A stretch of 64,000 nt of DNA from Cryobacterium arcticum (lineage in GTDB: Bacteria > Actinomycetota > Actinomycetes > Actinomycetales > Microbacteriaceae), in NCBI RefSeq assembly GCF_003185895.1, contig NZ_QHLY01000007.1:62001-126000 (forward strand). The letters run 5' to 3'. Within the stretch, counting starts at the first letter, position 1; every line of letters starts with the position of its first letter. This document shows positions 57,638 to 64,000 of this stretch, in pieces. The notes below the pieces were generated by a model that was not told the DNA's origin, made no database searches, and saw only the letters and a list, made by a program, of their open reading frames with translations. The translations under genes were made by a program, and so were the position numbers.

Positions 57638-58780
57638 TCAGCCGGCCAGGCCGCGCACGGTGGCGACGGCCTGCTGCACCCGGGTGGCCGCTTCGGCCAG
57701 CTCGCCGGCGTCGGTGTGGGCCGAGAGGGTGAACCGCACGGCGGTCTGGGCGAGGTCGCCGGGGATGCCGAGGGCGGTGAGCACGTGCGACGGTTCGTCG
57801 CTGCCGGCCGCGCAGGCGGAGCCGCTCGAGCAGACGATGTCGTGCCGCTCCAGCTCGAGCAACACGGCCTCGCCGCCGGTGCCGGCGAAGGTGAACGAGG
57901 CGTGCCCGGCCAGTCGGTGCAGCGGATGCCCGGTGAGGGCGGCCCCCGGCGTGCCGGCGAGCACCGCGGCCACGAAGGTGTCCCGCAGCTCGGCCAGCCG
58001 GGGAACGAGCTCGTCGCGCTCGGCCGCGGCGAGGGTGAGGGCGGTGGCGAGCCCCACGGCCCCGGCCACGTTCTCGGTGCCGCTGCGCTTGCCGCGCTCC
58101 TGGCCGCCGCCGTGCAGCACCGGTTCCACCGGCAGGCGGCCGCGCAGGTACAGCGCGCCGACTCCCTGCGGGGCGCCGAGCTTGTGACCGGAGATGCTCA
58201 GCGCATCGACGCCGAGTTCGGCCACGTTGAGCGGCAGCCAGCCGGCGGCCTGCACGGCATCGGTGTGGAAGGGCACGCCGGCGGAGCGGGCGACGGCGGC
58301 GAGCTCGCGAATCGGCTGCACGGTGCCGATCTCGTTGTTGGCGTAGTGCACGCTCACGAGGGTGCTGTCGGGGCGGAGCGCCGCGGCGAGGTCAGCGGGG
58401 TCGACCCGGCCGGTGGCATCCGTGGGCAACAGGGTGATTTCGAAGCCGTGCACCCGGTGCAGGTAGTCGCAGGAGTCGAGCACGGCCTCGTGCTCGAGGG
58501 CTGTGGTGAGGATATGCCGGCCGCGCGGGTTGCCCAGGGCCAGGCCTTTCACCGCGAGGTTGTCGGCTTCGGTGCCGCCACTGGTGAGAGTGATCTCGCC
58601 CGGCCGGCAGCCGAGCACCCTGGCGATATCGGCCCTGGCGGCCTTGAGGGTGGCCGCGGCGGCCTCGCCCACCCGGTGATGGCTGGACGGATTGCCGAAA
58701 CCGCGAGTCATGACCGGCCAGATCGCCTCGGCGACCTCACGCCGCAGGGGCGTCGTGGCCGCGTTGTCGAGGTAGATCAT
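57638..58780 (-). CDS. Cysteine desulfurase, NifS/IscS-like, in the NAD operon
   Basis: A 380-aa class V PLP enzyme that takes sulfur from cysteine. MIYLDNAATTPLRREV is the family start; the PLP Lys is in SISGHKLGAPQG; the nucleophilic Cys is in CSSGSACAAGSDEPSHVL. It is the last gene of the nadA-nadB-nadC operon (16 nt after nadC). NifS-like enzymes in nad operons are thought to supply sulfur for the iron-sulfur cluster of NadA, and that is the likely job here. Confidence 0.9.
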   Translation of the reverse strand: MIYLDNAATTPLRREVAEAIWPVMTRGFGNPSSHHRVGEAAAATLKAARADIARVLGCRPGEITLTSGGTEADNLAVKGLALGNPRGRHILTTALEHEAVLDSCDYLHRVHGFEITLLPTDATGRVDPADLAAALRPDSTLVSVHYANNEIGTVQPIRELAAVARSAGVPFHTDAVQAAGWLPLNVAELGVDALSISGHKLGAPQGVGALYLRGRLPVEPVLHGGGQERGKRSGTENVAGAVGLATALTLAAAERDELVPRLAELRDTFVAAVLAGTPGAALTGHPLHRLAGHASFTFAGTGGEAVLLELERHDIVCSSGSACAAGSDEPSHVLTALGIPGDLAQTAVRFTLSAHTDAGELAEAATRVQQAVATVRGLAG

Positions 58781-58796
58781 GACTGTCGCCGATCGA

Positions 58797-59657
58797 TCAG
58801 GCGTCGGCGAGGATCACGACGTCGAGGCCGAGGTCCAGTGAGCGCACGCTGTGGGTGAGGGCGCCGACCGAGATCACGTCGACCCCGGACTCGGCGATGC
58901 GGCGCACGGTGTCGAGGGAGACCCCGCCGCTGGCCTCGACGATGGCGCGGCCGGCGACGAGGCGCACACCCTCACGCAGCTCGTCGGCATCGAAGTTGTC
59001 GAGCATGATGGTGTCGATGCCGGCCGCGAGCACGGGCTCGATCTGGTCGAGGGTGTCCACCTCCACCTCGAAGTGGGTGGTGTGCGACAGCTTGGCTCGC
59101 ACGGCGAGCAGGGCGTCGGTGAGGTTGATGCCGCGGGCGCTGAGCACGGCCAGATGGTTGTCCTTAGCCATCACCGCGTCCGAGAGGCTGAAGCGGTGGT
59201 TGTGGCCGCCGCCGTCTCGCACGGCCTGGCGTTCGAAGGCACGGAGGCCGGGCGTGGTCTTGCGGGTGTCGACGATCCGGGCGGCGGTGCCAACGGTTTC
59301 CGCTACGTAGCGGGCGGTGAGCGCGGCGATCCCGCTCATCCGTTGCACGAAGTTGAGTCCGATGCGTTCCGCCTGCAGGATGCCGCGGGCCGGGCCGGAT
59401 GCCTCGGCGAGCAGTTCGCCCGCGGTGAAGGGGGTGCCGTCGGCGAGGTGCAGGTGCACCACGATGCGCGGGTCGACCAGCCGGAAGGCGGCTGCGAAGA
59501 CGGCGCCGCCGCTGAAGACGCCGGCTTCCCGGGCGACGAGCTGGGCGGTGGCCACCGCGTCGGCGGGAATCAGCATCTCGGAGGTGATGTCGCCCCACGG
59601 GGCGTCCTCGTCGAGGGCGGCCCGCACAACGGTGTCGATGGCGGAAGTGGTCAGCAT
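58797..59657 (-). CDS. nadC: Nicotinate-nucleotide pyrophosphorylase (quinolinate phosphoribosyltransferase)
   Basis: A 286-aa enzyme turning quinolinate and PRPP into nicotinate mononucleotide, with loss of CO2. Motifs: EDAPWGDITSEMLI, the RTRKTTPGLRAFE-like VDTRKTTPGLRAFERQAVRDGG, HRFSLSDAVMAKDNHL, and SGGVSLDTV near the end. ATG 59657 overlaps the nadB stop by seven nt, giving translational coupling. Confidence 0.95.
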   Translation of the reverse strand: MLTTSAIDTVVRAALDEDAPWGDITSEMLIPADAVATAQLVAREAGVFSGGAVFAAAFRLVDPRIVVHLHLADGTPFTAGELLAEASGPARGILQAERIGLNFVQRMSGIAALTARYVAETVGTAARIVDTRKTTPGLRAFERQAVRDGGGHNHRFSLSDAVMAKDNHLAVLSARGINLTDALLAVRAKLSHTTHFEVEVDTLDQIEPVLAAGIDTIMLDNFDADELREGVRLVAGRAIVEASGGVSLDTVRRIAESGVDVISVGALTHSVRSLDLGLDVVILADA

Positions 59658-61324
59658 GCGATGGCCTCCGAGGGCTGCGATGGAGCGGACTGCGATGAGA
59701 CCGGCGATCCCGCCGGAACGAGGGTGCGGGCCGACCAGGCTTGGCGCCGGCTGAAATGCGGCTGGGCCAGCTCGGCACGGCTCTGCGGGAAGTCGGCGCG
59801 GTGGTGGGCACCGCGGGATTCCTCCCGGGCGAGGGCGGCAGCCACGATGAGACGGCCGAGATCCAGCAGGTTGCCGGTCTCCAGTTCCGCGACGGTGGCG
59901 TCGCCCCGGTCGGCGGCCGTCCAGCCGGCCAGGGTCGCCGCGGCGCGGGTGAGGTCGGCACCGGAGCGGTGTACGCCGGCGGCTTCCCAGAGCAGCTGCT
60001 GCAGGGCGGCCCGGTCGACGCGGCCGCCGTCGACGATGATGCGCTCGGCGACGATCTCCTCGTCGATGTCCAGGTCGGTGGCGCAGCTGTAGTCGGCTTC
60101 GGCGTTCTCGAACAACGGCGGCAGCTGTTCGGGTTCGCCGAGCGCGCGTACGGCTCGGTCGGCGAAGACGGCGGCTTCGAGAAGCGAGTTAGAGGCGAGC
60201 CGGTTGGCGCCGTGGGCGCCGGTGCGGGCGACCTCGCCGACGGCGTAGAGGCCGGGCAGGGAGGTGCGGCCCCAGATGTCGGTGGCGACCCCGCCCATCC
60301 AGTAGTGCGCGGCCGGTGCCACCGGGATCGGTTCGACCGCCCAGTCCAGGCCGGCGGCGCGGCAGGCGGCAGTGATGGTGGGGAAGCGGCTCTCGAGCAG
60401 CTCGCGGCCGAGACCGGTGGCGTCGAGCAGCACCGGGGCGCCGCCCTGCGCCTTCATCTGAGCGGCAATGCTGCGGGCGACGATGTCGCGGGGTGCGAGT
60501 TCGGCATCCGGGTGGATGGCGGTCATGAATCGGTCGCCGGCACTGCTGAGCAGCACGGCGCCCTCGCCGCGCACTGCCTCGGAGACCAGGGGGGTGCCGG
60601 GCACCGCGAGCGCGGTGGGGTGGAACTGGTAGAACTCGACATCGGCCACGGTCGCACCCGCCCGCCAGGCGGCGGCGACGCCGTCACCGGTGGCGATGGC
60701 CGGATTCGTGGTGTGCGTGTAGAGCGCGCCGGCCCCGCCGGTAGCCAGGATCACGGCGTCGGCGGTCACGGTGTGCGTGGTGCCGTCGGCGCTGAGCAGG
60801 GAGGCGCCGGTGACCCGGCCGCGCTCCACGACGAGGTCGACGAGCATGGTGTGTTCGTGGATGCTGATCTGGTCACCGCCGAGGGCGTGCGCGCGGTTGG
60901 CGCGTTCCTGCACCGTAGCCACCAAGGCGGTCTCGATCGCGGCACCGGTGGCGTCGCCGCCGGCGTGCAGTACCCGGGAGCGGGAGTGCGCGGCCTCGAG
61001 CCCGCGGGTGATGCCGGACTCGTCACGGTCGAAGTCGACTCCGAACCGGATCAGATCGCGTACCCGGGCCGGGCCCTCCTCGCAGAGTACCTGCACGGCG
61101 GCGGGGTCGCAGAGGCCGGCACCGGCGCGGAGGGTGTCGAGGATGTGGGCGTCGACGGAGTCATCGGGGAAGAGGGCGGCGGCGATGCCACCCTGGGCGT
61201 ACCGGGTGTTGCTGTCGGAGAGGGCGGCCTTGGTCACCAGGGTGACCCGGTGGCCCGCGTCGGTGGCCCGCACCGCGGCGATCAGGCCGGCGAGTCCGCT
61301 GCCGACGACCAGCACGCGTGCCAT
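59651..61324 (-). CDS. nadB: L-aspartate oxidase
   Basis: A 557-aa FAD enzyme oxidising L-aspartate to iminoaspartate. The FAD-binding start is VVGSGLAGLIAAVRATDAG; the active-site block RYAQGGIAAALFPDDS and HSRSRVLHAGGDATG follow. The helical C-terminal region ends in an Arg/Pro/Ser-rich stretch. Starts two nt after the nadA stop; NadB and NadA work in succession to form quinolinate. Confidence 0.94.
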   Translation of the reverse strand: MARVLVVGSGLAGLIAAVRATDAGHRVTLVTKAALSDSNTRYAQGGIAAALFPDDSVDAHILDTLRAGAGLCDPAAVQVLCEEGPARVRDLIRFGVDFDRDESGITRGLEAAHSRSRVLHAGGDATGAAIETALVATVQERANRAHALGGDQISIHEHTMLVDLVVERGRVTGASLLSADGTTHTVTADAVILATGGAGALYTHTTNPAIATGDGVAAAWRAGATVADVEFYQFHPTALAVPGTPLVSEAVRGEGAVLLSSAGDRFMTAIHPDAELAPRDIVARSIAAQMKAQGGAPVLLDATGLGRELLESRFPTITAACRAAGLDWAVEPIPVAPAAHYWMGGVATDIWGRTSLPGLYAVGEVARTGAHGANRLASNSLLEAAVFADRAVRALGEPEQLPPLFENAEADYSCATDLDIDEEIVAERIIVDGGRVDRAALQQLLWEAAGVHRSGADLTRAAATLAGWTAADRGDATVAELETGNLLDLGRLIVAAALAREESRGAHHRADFPQSRAELAQPHFSRRQAWSARTLVPAGSPVSSQSAPSQPSEAIAC

Positions 61325-61326
61325 GG

Positions 61327-62667
61327 TCAGGCTCCCACCGTGGCGGCGGCGACGGGAGCGACCGGGCCGGCCGCGGGCGGCTTGGCCGCGAGCATCCGTT
61401 CGAGCGCGACCCTGGCGTGATCGGCCACATCGTCGGCGACGGTGATGCGGTTGAGCACCTCGGCCGGCACGCCGTCGCCGCCCACGAGCGCTTCGAGCAC
61501 CCAGGCCAGGTAGCCCGAGTGGATGCGGTACATGGTGGAGCAGGGGCAGACCACCGGGTCGAGGCAGAAGATGGTGTGCTGCGGGTACTCGGCGGCCAGG
61601 CGCTGCACCAGGTTGATCTCGGTGCCGATGGCGAACGTCGATCCGGCCGGGGCTGCGGCGATGGCCTTCGCGATGTAGTCGGTGGAGCCGTATTCATCGG
61701 CGGCATCGACAACCGCCATCGGGCACTCCGGGTGCACGATCACGCGCACGCCGGGGTGCTCGGCGCGGGCCGTGGCGATCTGGTCGACGGTGAAGCGGCG
61801 GTGCACGCTGCAGAAACCGTGCCAGAGGATGACCTGCGAGTCCTCGAGTTCGGTCTCGGTGTTGCCGCCGAGGGGCTTGCGCGGGTTCCACATCGGCATC
61901 CGTTCCAGCGGCACGCCCATGGCCTTGGCGGTGTTGCGGCCCAGGTGCTGGTCGGGGAAGAACAGCACCCGCTGACCGCGTTCGAAGGCCCACTCGAGCA
62001 CGGTCTCGGCGTTCGACGAGGTGCAGACGATGCCGCCGTGTTCACCGCAGAAGCCCTTGAGCGCGGCGGAGGAGTTCATATAGGTGACCGGGATCACGGG
62101 GACGCGCCCCGAGGCATCCGGTTCGGTGCCGTAGAGCTCTTCGAGCTGCTCCCAGCACTCGGTGACCGAGTCGATGTCGGCCATGTCGGCCATGGAGCAT
62201 CCCGCGGCGAGGTTCGGCAGGATCACGGCCTGCTCCGGTGTCGAGAGCAGGTCAGCGGTTTCGGCCATGAAGTGAACGCCGCAGAAGACGATGGCCTCGG
62301 CGTCTGGCCGGCTCTGGGTGGCGACGGCGAGCTGGAACGAGTCGCCGACGAAGTCGGCGTGCTGCAGCACCTCCTCGCGCTGGTAGAAGTGGCCGAGCAC
62401 CACGACCCGGTCGCCGAGGGTGGCCTTGGCGGCGCGGATCCAGTCGCCCAGCTCGCCGTTGGAGGCGGTGCGGTACTTGGCCGGCAGCTCGCCTTGACGG
62501 GGGGAGCCGGTGGGGATGACGTCGCCCATCGACGAGCCGGGGCCGTAGCCGGGGGCCTTGTCGTCGAAGTACCAGGGATCAACGGCAAGATCTGGCGTGC
62601 AGGTGCTGCCGTCGGTTTTGCCCGTGCTGATCAGGCGGATGGTGCGGTCGACCGATGCGATGGTCAT
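61327..62667 (-). CDS. nadA: Quinolinate synthase
   Basis: A 446-aa [4Fe-4S] enzyme condensing iminoaspartate with DHAP to quinolinate; the long form found in actinobacteria. Cluster Cys candidates are in VFCGVHFMAETADLL, GIVCTSSNAETV and VVCPCSTMYRIHSGYL; NSSAALKGFCGEHGG and HPECPMAVVD complete the set. ATG 62667 overlaps the upstream regulator stop in ATGA. Second gene of the operon. Confidence 0.95.
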   Translation of the reverse strand: MTIASVDRTIRLISTGKTDGSTCTPDLAVDPWYFDDKAPGYGPGSSMGDVIPTGSPRQGELPAKYRTASNGELGDWIRAAKATLGDRVVVLGHFYQREEVLQHADFVGDSFQLAVATQSRPDAEAIVFCGVHFMAETADLLSTPEQAVILPNLAAGCSMADMADIDSVTECWEQLEELYGTEPDASGRVPVIPVTYMNSSAALKGFCGEHGGIVCTSSNAETVLEWAFERGQRVLFFPDQHLGRNTAKAMGVPLERMPMWNPRKPLGGNTETELEDSQVILWHGFCSVHRRFTVDQIATARAEHPGVRVIVHPECPMAVVDAADEYGSTDYIAKAIAAAPAGSTFAIGTEINLVQRLAAEYPQHTIFCLDPVVCPCSTMYRIHSGYLAWVLEALVGGDGVPAEVLNRITVADDVADHARVALERMLAAKPPAAGPVAPVAAATVGA

Positions 62668-63419
62668 GTCGTGCTCCTCGGGGGGTGCGGGGTGGGTCGG
62701 AGGGGAGTCAGGGGTGAGCCCGCCAGCGGGCCGAGCGGGCCCTGTTCGGCGAGCGACTGGGAGTCGTTGTAGCGGTAGAGGCGCGGCGGGCGGTGGGGAA
62801 CACCGGCCAAGCGGAGGCCCGTGTCGACCAGGGTGCCGGAGGCCTCGATCGTGCGGCGGAAGTTGGCCGGGTCGAGCGGCTTCTGCAACACTGCCTCGTG
62901 CACGTCGCGCAGCTGCGCCAGGGTGAAGGTCTCACCGAGGAAGGCGTGCGCGATACGGGAGTACTCGACTTTGGTGCGCAGGCGCCAGAGGGCGTATTCC
63001 ACAATGCGGTTGTGGTCGAAGGCGAGGTCGGGCAGACGGTCGGCGGGGAACCACTGCACGTTGTCGTCGACGACGGCCAGCTCGGCCTCGGTGGATTGCA
63101 CCAGTGCCCAGTACACGATCGAGACCACCCGGCTGCCGGGCGATCGGCTGAGGTCACCGAAGGTATAGAGCTGTTCGAGGTATTTAGGGGTGAGCCCGGT
63201 GGTCTCGCGCAGGGTGCTGGCGGCAGCGGCCGAGAGCTCTTCCTCGGGCGGGAGCCAGCCTCCGGGCAGCGCCCACAGCCCCAGATACGGGTCCCTGGTG
63301 CGGCGCACGAGGGGCAGCCAGAGGGTCATGAAGCCCGATTCGACGTCGGGTCGGAGGGCGAAAATGACCGTCGACACCGCAAGCACGGGCGGGTGTGATT
63401 CGGTCATCGGGGCATCCAT
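62664..63419 (-). CDS. nrtR: NUDIX-domain transcriptional regulator of NAD synthesis (NrtR type)
   Basis: A 251-aa regulator: N-terminal NUDIX domain (about 12-145) and C-terminal winged helix (about 155-225, FTLAQLRDVHEAVLQKPLDPANFRR). The NUDIX box GGWLPPEEELSAAAASTLRETTGL (first part shown) is degenerate relative to GX5EX7REUXEE: the last two Glu are missing, consistent with binding rather than hydrolysis of ADP-ribose. NrtR represses nad genes when ADP-ribose is low. It is the first gene of the operon; its promoter holds two TCA-N3-TGA palindromes. ATG 63419 or, less likely, the internal ATG four codons later. Confidence 0.87.
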   Translation of the reverse strand: MDAPMTESHPPVLAVSTVIFALRPDVESGFMTLWLPLVRRTRDPYLGLWALPGGWLPPEEELSAAAASTLRETTGLTPKYLEQLYTFGDLSRSPGSRVVSIVYWALVQSTEAELAVVDDNVQWFPADRLPDLAFDHNRIVEYALWRLRTKVEYSRIAHAFLGETFTLAQLRDVHEAVLQKPLDPANFRRTIEASGTLVDTGLRLAGVPHRPPRLYRYNDSQSLAEQGPLGPLAGSPLTPLRPTPHPPRSTT

Positions 63420-63423
63420 CGAC

Positions 63424-63474
63424 TAAAGGTCAGTGTGACTTTAACTTGTCGCCCATCATATAGTCATTCTGACC
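63424..63474 (-). promoter_or_regulatory. Promoter and two candidate NrtR operators
   Basis: TAAAGGTCA-GTG-TGACTTTA (63424-63443) and AGTCA-TTC-TGACC (63462-63474, reading to C at 63474) share the core GTCA-N3-TGAC. The minus-strand -10 TATGAT is at 63455-63460, so one site lies upstream and one downstream of it. Confidence 0.6.
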
Positions 63475-63520
63475 AGAAGTCGAAATTCGGGCATGTAACC
63501 GCCGGGTGAGGCCGGTGGTT

Positions 63521-64000
63521 TCAGGAGTCGCGAGACGCCGTTGCAGCAGGTGCCGGGTTGGAATGGCGCGCTCCACGGCCGGTCAGCCCCCAGATCGTGA
63601 CCCGGCCCATGGCCTCGAGAACGATGCTGCCGCTCATCTTGGAACTTCCCAGGGTGCGCTCCACGAAAGTGATCGGCACCTCCACCACAGTGAGCCGAGC
63701 GCGCACGGCGTGCAGGAGCATGTCGATTTGGAAGCAATAGCCCAGGCTGTCGACGCTGCCGAGCTGCATCCGTTGCAGAGCGTCTCTGCTGTATACCCGG
63801 TACCCGCCGGTCACGTCGCGCTGGGGCAGTCGCAACAGCAGCCGCGAGTACACCGAGCCGCCGCGGGAGAGCAAGCGGCGGTGCCACGGCCAGTTCTCCA
63901 CCCGGCCGCCGGGAATCCAGCGAGAGCCCATCACCACGTCGGCGGTGCGCGCGGCGTTCAACAGGTCTGGCAGTTGCTCCGGCAGGTGTGAACCGTCGGC
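63521..64000 (-). CDS. Polyprenol-phosphate mannosyltransferase (Ppm1/DPM1-like), C-terminal part cut by the window edge
   Basis: 159 C-terminal residues of a GT2 glycosyltransferase; the gene continues past 64000. The segment opens ADGSHLPEQLPDLL, part of the MDADGSHxPE acceptor-site motif, then DVVMGSRWIPGG, the VTGGYRVYSRDAL block and PITFVERTLGSSKMSG, all diagnostic for the Dpm1 family. It moves mannose from GDP-mannose to a polyprenol phosphate at the membrane, feeding mannosylation outside the cell. In mycobacteria the enzyme is fused to an acyltransferase domain, which cannot be assessed here. A Ser/Ala-rich short tail follows the catalytic domain. Confidence 0.85.
   Translation of the reverse strand, partial: ADGSHLPEQLPDLLNAARTADVVMGSRWIPGGRVENWPWHRRLLSRGGSVYSRLLLRLPQRDVTGGYRVYSRDALQRMQLGSVDSLGYCFQIDMLLHAVRARLTVVEVPITFVERTLGSSKMSGSIVLEAMGRVTIWGLTGRGARHSNPAPAATASRDS

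Overview
The window is GC-rich (roughly two-thirds or more G+C by eye), densely coded on both strands, and looks like an ordinary chromosomal stretch of an actinobacterium. Supporting signs are a mycothiol-dependent maleylpyruvate-isomerase-family protein, PknB-like Ser/Thr kinases, the zincin-like/YlbL-like/UPF0182 gene trio, a long actinobacterial-type NadA, short NusA, and many genes whose start codon lies 6-7 nt after a TANNNT -10 box (leaderless mRNAs). My best guess is Micrococcales, probably Microbacteriaceae (Cryobacterium-like); the family-level placement is inference. No rRNA, CRISPR, phage or transposase gene was seen, and no stretch over 300 nt lacks a gene.

Layout. 0-12 kb: amine and amino-acid metabolism. 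A cut-off alanine dehydrogenase, a complete potDABC-type polyamine importer, a BCCT osmolyte transporter, a PduO-type cobalamin adenosyltransferase, L-asparaginase II, and two paralogous 4-aminobutyrate aminotransferases separated by an OsmC-GNAT pair. 12-16.6 kb: YigZ-family protein, an ArsR-SRPBCC pair with its operator, PlsC acyltransferase, dxr (MEP isoprenoid pathway), an SDR-like epimerase. 16.6-20.4 kb: a tandemly duplicated two-gene module, each a membrane Ser/Thr kinase overlapping a small lipoprotein. 20.5-27.7 kb: site-2 protease, NarL-type two-component system with a small SHOCT membrane protein, ispG, proS. dxr, the protease, ispG and proS form the frequent actinobacterial neighbourhood, here interrupted by the kinase module.

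27.7-44.2 kb: the translation block nusA-ylxR-infB-rbfA, then about 7.7 kb of unrelated genes (DUF805, aldose epimerase, alditol oxidase, mutY, a P-loop-degenerate uridine-kinase-like protein, ketopantoate reductase, a DHA2 drug exporter and its TetR regulator), then truB, two small membrane proteins and ribF. 44.2-53 kb: mycothiol enzyme family protein, CynX-type MFS carrier, SorC/DeoR regulator, then the zincin-like protein, YlbL-like protease and UPF0182 protein. 53-57.4 kb: initiator tRNA, three small unknown genes with a pair of related hairpin repeats, and adhE. 57.6-63.4 kb: an NAD-biosynthesis operon transcribed nrtR-nadA-nadB-nadC-nifS, with two palindromes in the nrtR promoter. The right edge cuts a polyprenol-phosphate mannosyltransferase.

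The most notable non-coding signals are: sixteen leaderless-type starts, including two divergent gene pairs whose -10 boxes interlock on the same TA; four bidirectional terminator hairpins sharing CGCGAAAG-like outer arms, all at convergent gene junctions; probable CTG start codons in both kinases; and hypoxia-type (DosR/NarL-like) 14-mers upstream of adhE.
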